A stretch of 64,000 nt of DNA from Bordetella bronchialis (GTDB lineage Bacteria; Pseudomonadota; Gammaproteobacteria; Burkholderiales; Burkholderiaceae_B): the NCBI RefSeq assembly GCF_001676705.1, contig NZ_CP016170.1, positions 3,534,001 through 3,598,000 on the forward strand. Reading direction: 5' to 3'. How positions within the stretch are numbered: position 1 is the first letter of the stretch; each line of letters opens with the position of its first letter. The notes under the pieces are model-generated. The model searched no databases. It was not told where the DNA came from and was given only the letters and a program-made list of their open reading frames with translations. Shown piece after piece: positions 11,930 to 21,331 of the stretch. The translations under genes and the position numbers were made by a program.

Positions 11930-13032
11930 CAGTGTGCCCCCACGCGTGCCGAAGCGGCCGCCACGCGATGCGCGGGCGCGGCCAGCAGGTCTCCCGCCGC
12001 ATCGAAGGCGTAGGTCTGTGCGGGATCGAAATACAGGCTGACGGTCTCGCCCAGGGCGAAACGATGGACGCCCGTCAGCTGGGCCACCAGGCTGCCCGCC
12101 GGCGTGCTGGTGTGCACGAAGGTATCGGAGCCGGATATCTCGGCCAGGCGCACCGTGGCCCGCACGGCCACGCAGCCGGGCCGCGCATCCAGGTGCAGCG
12201 CGCCGGCCCGCAGGCCGGCCGTGATGGCGCCGCCGGTATCGGCGGCGGCCGGCAACACCCGCGGCACGCGCAGGCCGTCTTCCAGCACGAAGCCCTGCCC
12301 GTCGCGCCGCGCGGGCAGCAGGTTCATCGGCGGATCGCTGAAAACCCGCGCGACACGGATGGAGCGCGGACGATGGAAGACTTCCGCCGTGGGGCCGACC
12401 TGCAGCAATTCGCCCGCGTCCAGCACCGCCGTATGGCCGCCCAGCAGCAGGGCCTCGGCCGGCTCGGTGGTGGCATAGATCACGGTGGAACCGCCTTGCT
12501 CGAACAGCTCGGTCAGTTCTTCGCGCAGCGCCTCGCGCAGCTTGTAGTCCAGGTTGACCAGCGGCTCGTCCAACAGGATCAGCGGCGCGTCCTTGACCAG
12601 CGAACGGGCCAGCGCCACGCGCTGCTGCTGGCCGCCGGAGAGCTCGGCGGGATAGCGGTCCAGCAGATGCTCGATATGCAGCCTGGCCGCCATCGCCCGC
12701 ACGCGGGCTTCCACGCCCGGCACGCGCCGCAGCCGCAATGGCGAGGCGATATTGTCGAAAACGTTCATCGACGGATAGTTGATGAACTGCTGGTACACCA
12801 TCGCCACGTTGCGGTCCCGCACCGGCACCCGCGTGACGTCCACGCCATCGACCTTTACCGCGCCCCGGCTGGGGCGGTCCAGCCCGGCCATGACCCGCAT
12901 CAGCGACGTCTTGCCCGCCTGGGTCACACCCAACAACACCGTCATGGCCCCGGGTTCCGGGGCAAGGCTCATCGGATACAGCAGGACTTGTGATCCCGCC
13001 TGGCGTTCAATGCCCTCCAGCATCAGCCGCAT
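11929..13032 (-). CDS. glpS: ABC transporter ATP-binding protein (GlpS-like), first gene of the operon
   Basis: A 367-residue MalK-type ATPase with a canonical signature ([17 protein letters not shown]), Walker B ([12 protein letters not shown]) and a slightly unusual Walker A (GVTQAGKTS). It pairs with the GlpT-like ATPase: one protein has a normal signature, the other a degenerate one. A C-terminal TOBE-like domain follows about residue 240. It is the promoter-proximal gene, divergent from a MocR regulator. Confidence 0.88.
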   Translation of the reverse strand: MRLMLEGIERQAGSQVLLYPMSLAPEPGAMTVLLGVTQAGKTSLMRVMAGLDRPSRGAVKVDGVDVTRVPVRDRNVAMVYQQFINYPSMNVFDNIASPLRLRRVPGVEARVRAMAARLHIEHLLDRYPAELSGGQQQRVALARSLVKDAPLILLDEPLVNLDYKLREALREELTELFEQGGSTVIYATTEPAEALLLGGHTAVLDAGELLQVGPTAEVFHRPRSIRVARVFSDPPMNLLPARRDGQGFVLEDGLRVPRVLPAAADTGGAITAGLRAGALHLDARPGCVAVRATVRLAEISGSDTFVHTSTPAGSLVAQLTGVHRFALGETVSLYFDPAQTYAFDAAGDLLAAPAHRVAAASARVGAH

Positions 13033-13181
13033 CGCGTCTCCTGACGAAAAGCTGCATGTTGGCTTTCATCTTGTTTTCTCCGTTTGTACAGAAAGCGCGG
13101 AAGAAAGACAACGCCACGGGGCCGATGTGTCGCGAACAGGCCCGTCATCAAGCGGCCGATGATTTTATGTACGATCGCGGC
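13033..13181. promoter_or_regulatory. Divergent promoter region of the glp-like operon and the MocR regulator
   Basis: A 149-bp intergenic stretch. TTGTACA occurs at 13084-13090 and a related ATGTACGA at 13167-13174; two such half-sites could serve as MocR direct repeats. This is a suggestion from repetition only. Confidence 0.3.
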
Positions 13182-14597
13182 ATGGATACCTCCGACCGCT
13201 TTCAGATCGCCATCGACCGGGACGCCCGCGTGCCGTTGGCCGGACAAATCCACAACGCCATCGGCAAGGCCATCCGCGAAGGGCGGCTGGCGCCCGGCGC
13301 GCGCCTGCCCTCCTGGCGCGACCTTGCCGCGCAGCTGGGCGTGGCGCGCGGCACCGTGCGCGCGGCCTACGAGCGCCTGATCGACGAGCAGTTGCTGGTT
13401 CCCGCCGGTGCGGCCGGGACCTTCGTTTCGCGCCATGGCATACCGGCCCCGCCACCGCCCTCTCCCGGCGACACCGCGCCCGTGCCGGACCTGATCCAGC
13501 GGTTCTCCGCCAAACCCCTGGTGTTCCAGATGGGCGTGCCCGGGCAGGACACCTTTCCCGCCACCGTGTGGTCGCGGCTGTTTGCCCAGGCGGCGCGGGA
13601 GACGGCGGCCGGCCCCATGGGCTATCCCGATCCGCGTGGCGAGGCACGGCTTCGCGAACAGATCGCCGCCTACCTGGCGCTGGCGCGCGGACTGGCGTGT
13701 TCGCCGGCGCAGATCCTGATCACCACCGGCTATAGCGGCGCGCTCAACCTCGTCATCCGCGCGCTGGGCCTGGAAGGGCAGGCGGCCTGGATGGAGGACC
13801 CGGGTTTTCCCTTGACGCGGCGCGCCCTGGCGCTGGCAGGCATGCGCCTGGTCCATGTCCCGGTCGACGCGCAGGGATTGGATGTGGAAGCAGGCGTGCG
13901 CGCCGCGCCGGAGGCGGCGCTGGCGGTGGTCACGCCCGGCCAGCAGGCGCCGCTTGGCGTGACCATGGCGCCCGCCCGCCGGCGCGCCCTGCTCGATTGG
14001 GCCGCACGCCAGGGCGCATGGATCGTGGAGGACGACTTCCTGAGCGAGCTGCAGCTACGCGGCCGCGCCGCGCCCGCGCTGGCGGCGCTGGACGATGCCG
14101 GCCGCGTGCTGCATATCGGCACGTTCAGCAAAACCCTGAGCCCGGTGCTGCGGCTGGGATTCATCGTCGTGCCGGCCGCCAAGGCGCGTCATTTCACGGA
14201 AGTGGCGGCCTGCCTGGCGCCCGCCCCGGCCTCGGCGCCCCAGCTGGCGCTGGCGGAGTTCATCGCCCAGGGCCACTACCTGCGGCACCTGCGCCGCATG
14301 AAGCGCCTGTATGCCGCGCGCCGCGATGCCCTGACGGCCTGCCTGGCGCGCTCGCCCTTGCACGCCAGCCCCGCGATGGCCGGGCTGGCGGTGCGCCTGG
14401 CCCTGCCCGACGGCGCGGACGATACGGATATCGCCCGGCGTGCGCTGGACCACGGCATGGCCCCCGGCGCGCTGTCGAACTGGTACGTCTCGATGCCGGC
14501 CCGGCCCGGCCTGATGCTGGCCGTCAGCAACGTGTCGGAACAGACCGTGGAAGCGGATTGCCGCACGCTGGCGCGGCTGATCCACGGCAAGGGCTGA
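13182..14597 (+). CDS. MocR/PdxR-type regulator (GntR HTH fused to class I aminotransferase domain)
   Basis: A 471-residue protein. Residues about 10-75 are a GntR winged helix (IHNAIGKAIREGRLAPGARLPSWRDLAAQLGVARGTVRAAYERL). The rest is an aminotransferase fold I domain with the PLP-lysine motif GTFSKTLSPVLRLGF and VEDDFLSEL. MocR proteins use PLP or a PLP adduct as effector. The start is at MDTSDRF; an ATG five codons earlier is possible. The divergent position suggests it regulates the adjacent transporter operon, though a link between PLP chemistry and glycerol is not obvious. Its stop abuts the stop of the next, convergent gene. Confidence 0.88.
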   Translation: MDTSDRFQIAIDRDARVPLAGQIHNAIGKAIREGRLAPGARLPSWRDLAAQLGVARGTVRAAYERLIDEQLLVPAGAAGTFVSRHGIPAPPPPSPGDTAPVPDLIQRFSAKPLVFQMGVPGQDTFPATVWSRLFAQAARETAAGPMGYPDPRGEARLREQIAAYLALARGLACSPAQILITTGYSGALNLVIRALGLEGQAAWMEDPGFPLTRRALALAGMRLVHVPVDAQGLDVEAGVRAAPEAALAVVTPGQQAPLGVTMAPARRRALLDWAARQGAWIVEDDFLSELQLRGRAAPALAALDDAGRVLHIGTFSKTLSPVLRLGFIVVPAAKARHFTEVAACLAPAPASAPQLALAEFIAQGHYLRHLRRMKRLYAARRDALTACLARSPLHASPAMAGLAVRLALPDGADDTDIARRALDHGMAPGALSNWYVSMPARPGLMLAVSNVSEQTVEADCRTLARLIHGKG

Positions 14598-15554
14598 TCA
14601 GTCCACTTCCGCGCCGGAAGCCTTGACCGCCGCGCCCCATTTGGCGATCTCGCCGTCGATGAAGGCCGCGGTCCGCGCGGGGGTCATCGCCATCGGCTCG
14701 GCGCCGCGCTCGCGCAGATAGCCCTGCATGGCGGGCGAATTCAGGATCGCGCCGATGCGCTGGCTGAGAAAATCCACCACCGGCGCCGGCGTGTCCTTGG
14801 GCGCCAGCACGGCCGCCCAGCCGATGGCCTCGAAGCCGGGATAGCCGGATTCCGCGATGGTCGGCACGTCGGGCAGCTGGGGCAGGCGCTTGGCCGTCGT
14901 CACCGCCAGCGCGATCGCCTTGCCGCTTTGCACATGCGGCAAGCCCGCCGTCACGGAATCCACCATCAGCGGCACCTGATTGCCCAGGAAGTCCGCCTGG
15001 GCCGGGCCGCTGCCCTTGTAGGGAATGTGGCGGATATCGATCCCGGCGGCCGCCTTGAACATTTCGGCCGACAGATGCTGGGTCCCGCCCACGCCGGCGC
15101 TGGCGTAGGCCAGTTCGCCCGGATGCGCCTTCGCCCGCTGCACGAGCTCGCCCAGCGTCTTGATGCCCGATTGGGGATTGGACAGGAACATCAAGGGCAC
15201 GGAAAACACGCCGGTCACGGGGGCGTAGTCCTTGGCCAGGCTGTAGTCCAGCTTTTTGTAAAGCGTCTGGTTGACCGCCGACGCGCTGCCGGCGATGACC
15301 AGCGTGTAGCCGTCGGCCGGCGCGCGCGCCGCCTGCGCCATGCCGATATTGCTGCCGGCGCCGGCGCGGTTATCGACGATGATGGGCTGCTTGAGCTCCG
15401 CGCCCAGTTTTTCCGCCAGCGCGCGGGCGAAGATGTCCGTCGCCTGCCCGGGCGGGAACGGCACGATCATGCGGATGGCGCGATCGGGATATTGGGCGTG
15501 GGCGCCCGCGGCGGCCGCGGCCAATGCCGCACCCGCGATCAGTTGTTTGAACAC
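14598..15554 (-). CDS. Bug/TctC family tripartite tricarboxylate transporter receptor
   Basis: A 318-residue periplasmic receptor with a signal peptide ([14 protein letters not shown]), then the family motifs [33 protein letters not shown], DGYTLVIA and [14 protein letters not shown]. Start codon is GTG with a strong AGGAGG site upstream; no ATG is available nearby. No TctA/TctB membrane genes lie next to it, as is usual for the many orphan Bug proteins of Bordetella relatives. Ligand unknown. Confidence 0.9.
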   Translation of the reverse strand: MFKQLIAGAALAAAAAGAHAQYPDRAIRMIVPFPPGQATDIFARALAEKLGAELKQPIIVDNRAGAGSNIGMAQAARAPADGYTLVIAGSASAVNQTLYKKLDYSLAKDYAPVTGVFSVPLMFLSNPQSGIKTLGELVQRAKAHPGELAYASAGVGGTQHLSAEMFKAAAGIDIRHIPYKGSGPAQADFLGNQVPLMVDSVTAGLPHVQSGKAIALAVTTAKRLPQLPDVPTIAESGYPGFEAIGWAAVLAPKDTPAPVVDFLSQRIGAILNSPAMQGYLRERGAEPMAMTPARTAAFIDGEIAKWGAAVKASGAEVD

Positions 15555-15624
15555 GATGTCCCCCTCCTGTGTAGCCAGTTTTGCGAATTCCGCATTATGG
15601 CAAATCGCGGGAGGGCGCCCTGCC

Positions 15625-16179
15625 CTACCGTGGCGCGGGACGGTAGACGGGATCGCGGCGCAGCAAGGTCAGGCCGTAGGTCGGAGACTTGTTGGCGGGA
15701 CCGCACATGCGGGTCCGCAACGGCGCTTCGAAGCCGCGCGGCCCGATGGCCAGCGTGGCATAGGCGACCGTGACGCAATTGCCGTCGCCATAGGCATCGC
15801 TGGACACCCAGCGCGCTTCGCTGGTCAGTTCCGCGCCGGCCGGCACGGCGACGGGCGGGATGACGGGACCCGGATGCATGCCGGGCGGCACCTGCGCCAC
15901 CACGGGCAGCGGCTGCCGTCCGGCATCCAGGAAACGGACTTCCGGCCGCGCCGGCACGGTGCAGGTATCCGGGCCCAGATTGCGCAGCACCAGCAGCGTC
16001 CCGGAATGCGACATGCCATCGAACTGTCCCGCTTCCCGGTCGACGGCGAAGGACAGCTGGGCCGGATCGCAGGCCGGCTCGGCCCGCGCGGCCGCCGGGC
16101 CCAGGACGGCCGTGGCCGCGAGGGCTATCGATCCGAGCACCGGAAGGACGGATGCCCGCAAGCGGATGATCTCGTTCAT
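15625..16179 (-). CDS. DUF4232 domain-containing secreted protein
   Basis: A 184-residue protein. A signal peptide covers residues 1-33 ([20 protein letters not shown] then AARAEPA). The mature part starts with [11 protein letters not shown] and contains [25 protein letters not shown], the beta-sandwich DUF4232 pattern with conserved cysteines. Function unknown; probably periplasmic. No operon partner: it is 219 bp from the MFS gene and 70 bp from the Bug gene. Confidence 0.75.
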   Translation of the reverse strand: MNEIIRLRASVLPVLGSIALAATAVLGPAAARAEPACDPAQLSFAVDREAGQFDGMSHSGTLLVLRNLGPDTCTVPARPEVRFLDAGRQPLPVVAQVPPGMHPGPVIPPVAVPAGAELTSEARWVSSDAYGDGNCVTVAYATLAIGPRGFEAPLRTRMCGPANKSPTYGLTLLRRDPVYRPAPR

Positions 16180-16398
16180 TGCCTGAATGCCTTGCTATGC
16201 GGAAAACACGGACTGCCCGGGAACAGGTTGCAGCGGCCCGGTATTTGCCCGTGTCCGGGCCCGGTCGCGCCACGGACCCGGGAACGCAGGACCGCTGCCC
16301 CGGATTATGCACGGACGCGGCGCACCGCCGCCGCGCCGGACACCTTATGTGCCATGAAATTACGGCCGGCCGGGGCGCGCGGCAAGGACGACTTCGCC

Positions 16399-17844
16399 TT
16401 ACTCGCCCGCCGCCGCGGCCAGCATCGCCCGGCGGGCGCGGCGGCGCCATTCGTAGGCGAAGGTGCAGAGCACAAGCAAGCCCACCACGATGAACTCCAT
16501 GGCGAGCACGCCGCTGGCGCCTTGCAGATAATTGCCGCCCGGCTCGGTCAGGAAATGCGTCAGCACCGAACCCGAGATCGCGGGTCCCAGTCCCAGCGCG
16601 CTTTGCTGCACCGTGGACAGCGTCGCGCTGCCCGCGCCGGCATGTTCGGGCGGGACTTCCGAGAGCCCGATGCGGAAGAAGCAGCCCACGATGAACGCCT
16701 GGCCGAAGCCGATGGGCACCGTCGCCGCCATCAGGTTGAACACGGTGGGATCGGGCCACACCGCGCGGAAGGAGAACAGCAGCGCCAGCACGCCGGCCAT
16801 CTGGATCAGGCAACCGGCGATCAGTACCGGCGCCTTGTCGAAACGCGCCACCGCGCGGCTGGTGACCAGGGAACCGATGAAATACGCGGTGCCCATGGCG
16901 ATGAAGGTGTTGCCCGAGGACAAGGCCGACATGCCGGCGCCGGCCTGCAGGGTCAGCGCCATCGCGAACATGAAGCCGCTCCAGCTGGAGAAAAACAGTA
17001 CGGCGATGCAAACGCCGAAGCGGATACTGGAAAGCCGCAGCAGCGAAGGCGGCAGCAGCGGGAAGGCCTTGCGGCGTTCCTGCCGCAGCTCGATTTTCCA
17101 CAGCGCGTACAGCAGGAAGGGCACGGCGCCCAGCATGATGCGGCACGACCAGGGCCAATGCAGCACCGGTCCCAGGGCAACCGGAATCAGCAGGCACAGG
17201 ATCACAATGGCCAGCACCCACGTGCCCGGCCAGTCGATGCGGGCCGGGTGCGACGCGCGCGTCTCGGGCAACAGCCGGCGCGCATAGGCCATGACGACCA
17301 GGCCGATGGGCAGGTTGATCAGGAATACGCTGCGCCAGCCCAGGCCGCCCACGTCCAGCGACACCAGCAGCCCGCCAAGGACCTGCCCGACCACGAAAGC
17401 CAGCCCGCCGATCGCCCCGTACAGGCCCAGGGCCCGTGAGTGCTCCGGGCCCCGCAGGCTGACGTGTATGGTCGCCAGTATCTGCGGCACCGCCAGCGCG
17501 GCGGCCACGCCCTGCAGCGCGCGCGCCACGAGCAACACCCATACCTGTCCGGCCAGGCCGCACAGCACCGACGCCACGGTAAACAGCATCACGCCCCACC
17601 AGAACACGCGGCGGCGGCCGTAGTTGTCGCCCAGGCGTCCGCCCATCGCCAGGCAGACGGCGAAGGCAACCCCGTAGATGGCGACGATCAGTTCCAGCTC
17701 CATCTCGCTGGCATGCAGCGATCGCGCCATCGCATCCAGCGCGACGTTGACGATGGAGAAGTCGATCATGGGCAGCAGCTGGCCGGCCAGCAGCAGGTAC
17801 AGGCCTGCCCGGCCGAGTTGCGCGTTGGATGAGGGAGCGGTCAT
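16399..17844 (-). CDS. MFS transporter, DHA2 (EmrB/QacA-like) family
   Basis: A 481-residue protein with 14 predicted helices. Motif A appears as GGRLGDNYGRRRVFW, the substrate-facing helix starts DFSIVNVALDAMARSL, and motif C appears as GGLAFVVGQVLGGLL. It should work as a proton-driven drug or metabolite exporter in the inner membrane. The start MTAPSSN was chosen over a 35-residue upstream extension that lacks a membrane-protein character. No periplasmic adaptor gene is adjacent. Confidence 0.88.
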   Translation of the reverse strand: MTAPSSNAQLGRAGLYLLLAGQLLPMIDFSIVNVALDAMARSLHASEMELELIVAIYGVAFAVCLAMGGRLGDNYGRRRVFWWGVMLFTVASVLCGLAGQVWVLLVARALQGVAAALAVPQILATIHVSLRGPEHSRALGLYGAIGGLAFVVGQVLGGLLVSLDVGGLGWRSVFLINLPIGLVVMAYARRLLPETRASHPARIDWPGTWVLAIVILCLLIPVALGPVLHWPWSCRIMLGAVPFLLYALWKIELRQERRKAFPLLPPSLLRLSSIRFGVCIAVLFFSSWSGFMFAMALTLQAGAGMSALSSGNTFIAMGTAYFIGSLVTSRAVARFDKAPVLIAGCLIQMAGVLALLFSFRAVWPDPTVFNLMAATVPIGFGQAFIVGCFFRIGLSEVPPEHAGAGSATLSTVQQSALGLGPAISGSVLTHFLTEPGGNYLQGASGVLAMEFIVVGLLVLCTFAYEWRRRARRAMLAAAAGE

Positions 17845-18104
17845 GGCACGGCGAGCGCGCCAGCCCCCGGAATACGGACGGACGCGCCGCGATAAGGTGA
17901 TGAATGCGAGGAGCGCAGTATATTTTGCGGTGCAGTAAACCTGGGACAAACCCCTGCTGAGCAGAGGGTCGAGCGCGTCATTTCAGGTCATCGTCAGCGT
18001 CCGCGCGCCGAGCCGGGCGCACCGCATGGCACTCCCCGGCCAGGAACCTTCACCCGACGCGCCGCACTCACGCGACTCGCTCGTTTACCGCAGGAGTTTC
18101 CGCA
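17845..18104. other. 260-bp intergenic region with divergent promoters
   Basis: It separates the minus-strand MFS gene from a plus-strand small gene. A short AT-rich patch (agtatattttg, about 17917-17927) is the best candidate promoter area. I see no convincing paired -35/-10 and no clean palindrome. Confidence 0.3.
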
Positions 18105-18359
18105 ATGAACATCACCTCTATTGGCGCATCGCCCGCGCTGCCCACGCCCGCCGGGCGGCCCGCTCCCCAGGACGGCCTGATGGACTGGCTGCCGTCGGTC
18201 TCGGCGGTGGCCGGGGCAGTTGGCGACTGGCTGGAAAGCTACGTCACGCCCACGCTTGCCCAGGCCGTTGCGGCGTCCGATGCCGCGCAGGTCGGCGATC
18301 TCATGATCCATGGCCGCGATGGCGCCGTGCTGGCGCCGCGCCCGCCCGCCACGGAATAG
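18105..18359 (+). CDS. Small hypothetical protein
   Basis: An 84-residue open frame with a good ribosome site (AGGAG, 8 bp before ATG). It is rich in Ala, Pro and Val, with an amphipathic stretch around residues 28-60 and no signal peptide or motif that I recognise. Codon use is GC-rich at third positions like its neighbours, which supports it as real. Function unknown. Confidence 0.55.
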   Translation: MNITSIGASPALPTPAGRPAPQDGLMDWLPSVSAVAGAVGDWLESYVTPTLAQAVAASDAAQVGDLMIHGRDGAVLAPRPPATE

Positions 18360-18434
18360 GCCGGGCCGATACCGGACGGCGCATCCATGACCGGCGCCAC
18401 TACAATCCGGCGTCATCTCATCCGGATCCACGCC

Positions 18435-19019
18435 ATGACCACGCCCCTCCACCGCTGCAGCTGGGCCACCGACGATCCCCTGATGCGGGACTACCATGAC
18501 AAGGAATGGGGCGTGCCGCAGCGCGACAGCCGCATGCTGTGGGAAATGCTGATGCTGGAAGGCTTCCAGGCCGGCCTGTCCTGGATTACCGTCCTGCGCA
18601 AACGCGAGGCCTTCCGCGAGGCGTTCGCCGGTTTCGATCCGGCCATCGTGGCGCGCTACGGCGACAAGGACATCGAACGGCTCATGGCCAACCCCGGCAT
18701 CATCCGCGCGCGCGCCAAGATCCAGGCCACCATCGCCGGCGCCCGCATCTACCTGGACATGCAGGACCAGGGCACGCGCTTCAGCGACTTCTGCTGGTCC
18801 TTCACCGACGGCGCGCCGATCCAGAACGATGGCAAAAACTGGGCGGCGACGTCGCCCCTTTCGGAGCGGATATCCAAGGAGCTGAAGCGCCGCGGCTTCA
18901 AGTTCGTCGGACCGACCATCGTCTACGCGTGGATGCAGGCCGTGGGCATGGTCAACGACCATGCCGCCGATTGCTTCCGGCGCGCGCAGGTCCTGCGCGC
19001 CGCCGGCCGCGCTCGCTGA
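18435..19019 (+). CDS. tag: DNA-3-methyladenine glycosylase I
   Basis: A 194-residue protein that removes 3-methyladenine from alkylated DNA. The N-terminus has the Tag pattern HRCSWATDDPLMRDYHDKEWGVP, with zinc ligands Cys and His; the other pair is in the C-terminal GMVNDHAADCF. The catalytic glutamate region is LMLEGFQAGLSWITVLRKRE. The start MTTPLHR fits the family; the in-frame upstream ATG would add 16 unlike residues. It is monocistronic and followed by a strong hairpin. Confidence 0.95.
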   Translation: MTTPLHRCSWATDDPLMRDYHDKEWGVPQRDSRMLWEMLMLEGFQAGLSWITVLRKREAFREAFAGFDPAIVARYGDKDIERLMANPGIIRARAKIQATIAGARIYLDMQDQGTRFSDFCWSFTDGAPIQNDGKNWAATSPLSERISKELKRRGFKFVGPTIVYAWMQAVGMVNDHAADCFRRAQVLRAAGRAR

Positions 19020-19032
19020 AAACCGCGCGGCC

Positions 19033-19059
19033 GGCGCGCTCGCTCGGGGCGAGCGCGCC
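19033..19059. terminator. Bidirectional terminator hairpin after tag
   Basis: A perfect 11-bp stem (GGCGCGCTCGC / GCGAGCGCGCC) with a TCGGG loop sits in the 52-bp gap between two converging genes. There is no T-tract on either strand. Confidence 0.6.
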
Positions 19060-19071
19060 GCGGACACCCGG

Positions 19072-19896
19072 TCAGCCGCGGATGAAGGCCAGCAAGTCCT
19101 CGTTGATCACGTCCGCATGGGTGGTGCACATGCCATGCGGAAAGCCCTTGTAGACCTTGAGCGTGCCGTGCTTCACCAGCTTGGCCGCCAGCGGCGCCGA
19201 ATCCTCGAACGGCACGATCTGGTCGTCATCGCCATGCATGAACAGGACCGGCACGTCGATCTGCTTCAGGTCCTCGGTGAAATCGGTTTCCGAGAAGGCC
19301 TTGATGCAGTCGTAATGGGCGTTGGCCGCGCCCATCATGCCCTGGCGCCACCAATTCTGGATCACGCCCTCCGACACCTTGGCGCCGCTGCGGTTATAGC
19401 CATAGAACGGGCCCCCGGGCACGTCCAGGAAGAACTGGGCGCGGTTGGCCGCCAGCGCCTGGCGAAAACCGTCGAAGACTTCCAGCGGCAGGCCGCCCGG
19501 GTTCTTCTCGCTTTTGACCATGACGGGCGGTACCGCGCCTATCAGCACCGCCTTGGCGACACGGCCTTTTCCATGCCGCGCGACGTAGCGCGTGACTTCG
19601 CCGCCCCCGGTCGAATGGCCCACGTGGATCGCGTCGCGCAGGTCCAGCGCCGCGGCCAGTTCGGCGACGTCGGCGGCGTAGGTATCCATTTCATGGCCCG
19701 TGGCGGTCTGCGAAGAGCGGCCGTGGCCGCGCCGGTCGTGCGCGATCACCCGATAGCCCTTGTGCAGGAAGAACAGCATCTGCGCATCCCAGTCGTCCGC
19801 GCTGAGCGGCCAGCCGTGATGGAAAACGATGGGCTGGCCCGTCCCCCAATCCTTGTAGAAAATCTCGGTGCCGTCTTTCGTCTTGATGGTGCTCAT
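19072..19896 (-). CDS. Alpha/beta hydrolase, cofactor-free chloroperoxidase/arylesterase type
   Basis: A 274-residue enzyme with start [18 protein letters not shown], typical for the non-heme chloroperoxidase group. The oxyanion region is [11 protein letters not shown], the nucleophile serine is in GHSTGGG, the acid in HGDDDQIVP, and the histidine in [10 protein letters not shown]. Such enzymes hydrolyse esters and can form peracids from carboxylic acids and H2O2. The start gives the normal family length; the open frame upstream is not conserved in character. No signal peptide. It lies near the methionine sulfoxide reductases but is not co-transcribed with them. Confidence 0.9.
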   Translation of the reverse strand: MSTIKTKDGTEIFYKDWGTGQPIVFHHGWPLSADDWDAQMLFFLHKGYRVIAHDRRGHGRSSQTATGHEMDTYAADVAELAAALDLRDAIHVGHSTGGGEVTRYVARHGKGRVAKAVLIGAVPPVMVKSEKNPGGLPLEVFDGFRQALAANRAQFFLDVPGGPFYGYNRSGAKVSEGVIQNWWRQGMMGAANAHYDCIKAFSETDFTEDLKQIDVPVLFMHGDDDQIVPFEDSAPLAAKLVKHGTLKVYKGFPHGMCTTHADVINEDLLAFIRG

Positions 19897-20321
19897 CGGA
19901 AGCCCTCTTCGGTTAAGTGGGAATGCATGGACAGTGCCGGGACGCAGGGATCGCGCGGCGCCCGGAACACGGCGGACGCCCTGCCGTGGCGAAGGGACAT
20001 CGTCGACCGCGAGGATGTCACGGTCATGACGCGCACGGCCAGGACCAACGGTGGGAATACCGGCCGAACGGCCGGCGCTTGCAGCGTATACCGCGGCGGT
20101 CCGCATCGTCCATCGCAAACGCCGCGATCAACCTTAGGGATAAGACCGGCATCCGGGAAACCGGGACCGCGCGCGGGTTATCGCCCCGCCGGGCGTAGGG
20201 GAAACATATACTTCTTCCTGAGTGGCCGCCCGTTCCGGCCATGAAAAGCGCCCGGGCGGCCGCCTTGAATATCGCCGGCCCCGCCCCACCTATAGGGTCC
20301 TTCTTCGTCCAAGGAGCAACT
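19897..20321. other. 425-bp intergenic region upstream of msrBA
   Basis: The longest gap in the window. It separates the divergent hydrolase gene and msrB, so both promoters lie here. TTGAAT at 20265-20270 and TATAGG at 20291-20296 resemble -35/-10 elements but the 20-bp spacing is long. Short open frames crossing the gap lack ribosome sites and do not look coding. No repeat or RNA element is evident. Confidence 0.35.
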
Positions 20322-20771
20322 ATGTCCATGTACCGCAAAGATCCGGAGGCCATCGCGCGGCTCACGCCCGAGCAATACCGGGTCACCCAGGAAAGCGCCA
20401 CCGAACGGCCAGGCACCGGGGAATACCTGGACAACAAAGAACCGGGCATCTACGTCGACATCGTATCCGGCGAACCGCTGTTCGCTTCGTCCGACAAGTA
20501 TGAATCCGGCTGCGGCTGGCCCAGCTTCACCAAGCCCATAGAGCCCGCCAATATCAACGAATTGCGCGACACCTCGCATGGCATGATCCGTACCGAAGTC
20601 CGGTCCACGCATGGCGACAGCCACCTGGGCCACGTATTTCCGGACGGGCCGCGCGACCGCGGCGGCCTGCGCTATTGCATCAATTCGGCGTCGTTGCGCT
20701 TCATTCCGCGCGACCGGATGGAAGCGGAAGGCTATGGCGCCTATCTCGATCAAGTGGAGGACATCCAATGA
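20322..20771 (+). CDS. msrB: Peptide-methionine (R)-S-oxide reductase MsrB
   Basis: A 149-residue cytoplasmic enzyme that reduces the R isomer of methionine sulfoxide in proteins. It has the family stretches [29 protein letters not shown] and the catalytic cysteine in [11 protein letters not shown]. The two CxxC zinc-binding pairs of the E. coli enzyme are absent, placing this in the zinc-free MsrB subgroup. The start has an AAGGAG site 6 bases away; the open frame extends upstream but without such a site. It overlaps msrA by 4 bases, so both isomers are repaired from one mRNA. Confidence 0.95.
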   Translation: MSMYRKDPEAIARLTPEQYRVTQESATERPGTGEYLDNKEPGIYVDIVSGEPLFASSDKYESGCGWPSFTKPIEPANINELRDTSHGMIRTEVRSTHGDSHLGHVFPDGPRDRGGLRYCINSASLRFIPRDRMEAEGYGAYLDQVEDIQ

Positions 20772-21286
20772 GCCAGGAACGCGCTGTACTCGCCGGGGGC
20801 TGCTTCTGGGGGATGCAGGACCTTATCCGCCGCTTCGACGGCGTCATCTCGACGCGCGTGGGATACACGGGCGGCGATGTCCCCAACGCCACCTACCGCA
20901 ACCACGGCACGCATGCCGAGGCGATCGAAATCATTTTCGACCCGGACAAGACCAGCTACCGGCAACTGCTGGAATTCTTCTTCCAGATCCACGACCCCAC
21001 CACGCGCAACCGCCAGGGCAACGACATCGGCACCAGCTACCGTTCGGCGATCTACTACACCAGCCCCGAACAGAAACGCGTGGCCGAAGACACGATCGCC
21101 GACGTGGACGCGTCAGGCCTGTGGCCCGGCAAGGTAGTCACCGAAGTCGCCCAGGCCGGTCCGTTCTGGGAAGCCGAACCGGAACACCAGGACTATCTGG
21201 AACGCATCCCGAACGGCTATACCTGCCATTTCGTGCGCCCCAATTGGAAGCTGCCGCGGCGCTCGCAGCCCGTCGGCGCCGACTAA
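20768..21286 (+). CDS. msrA: Peptide-methionine (S)-S-oxide reductase MsrA
   Basis: A 172-residue enzyme reducing the S isomer of methionine sulfoxide. The catalytic motif [10 protein letters not shown] places the reactive cysteine at residue 12; [25 protein letters not shown] and the [20 protein letters not shown] region complete the active site. ATG overlaps the msrB stop (ATGA), showing translational coupling. No signal peptide, so this is the cytosolic repair pair and not the periplasmic MsrPQ system. Confidence 0.96.
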   Translation: MSQERAVLAGGCFWGMQDLIRRFDGVISTRVGYTGGDVPNATYRNHGTHAEAIEIIFDPDKTSYRQLLEFFFQIHDPTTRNRQGNDIGTSYRSAIYYTSPEQKRVAEDTIADVDASGLWPGKVVTEVAQAGPFWEAEPEHQDYLERIPNGYTCHFVRPNWKLPRRSQPVGAD

Positions 21287-21294
21287 GGCGCATC

Positions 21295-21323
21295 GCGGCC
21301 ATGGGCCCCTGTCCCATGGCCGC
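21295..21323. terminator. Terminator hairpin after msrA
   Basis: A perfect 11-bp stem (GCGGCCATGGG / CCCATGGCCGC) with a 7-base loop starts 8 bp after the msrA stop and lies before the end of the converging MFS gene. It can act on both strands. Confidence 0.6.
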
Positions 21324-21331
21324 TCCTGTGT

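Noticed and set aside
15539..17599. 686-codon minus-strand frame covering the DUF4232 and MFS genes
   Set aside because: It is in a different frame from both recognised proteins and shows no protein features.
19917..20198. 93-codon plus-strand frame in the 425-bp gap before msrB
   Set aside because: No ribosome site, Arg/His-rich shadow composition, and it overlaps the region that must hold the hydrolase promoter.
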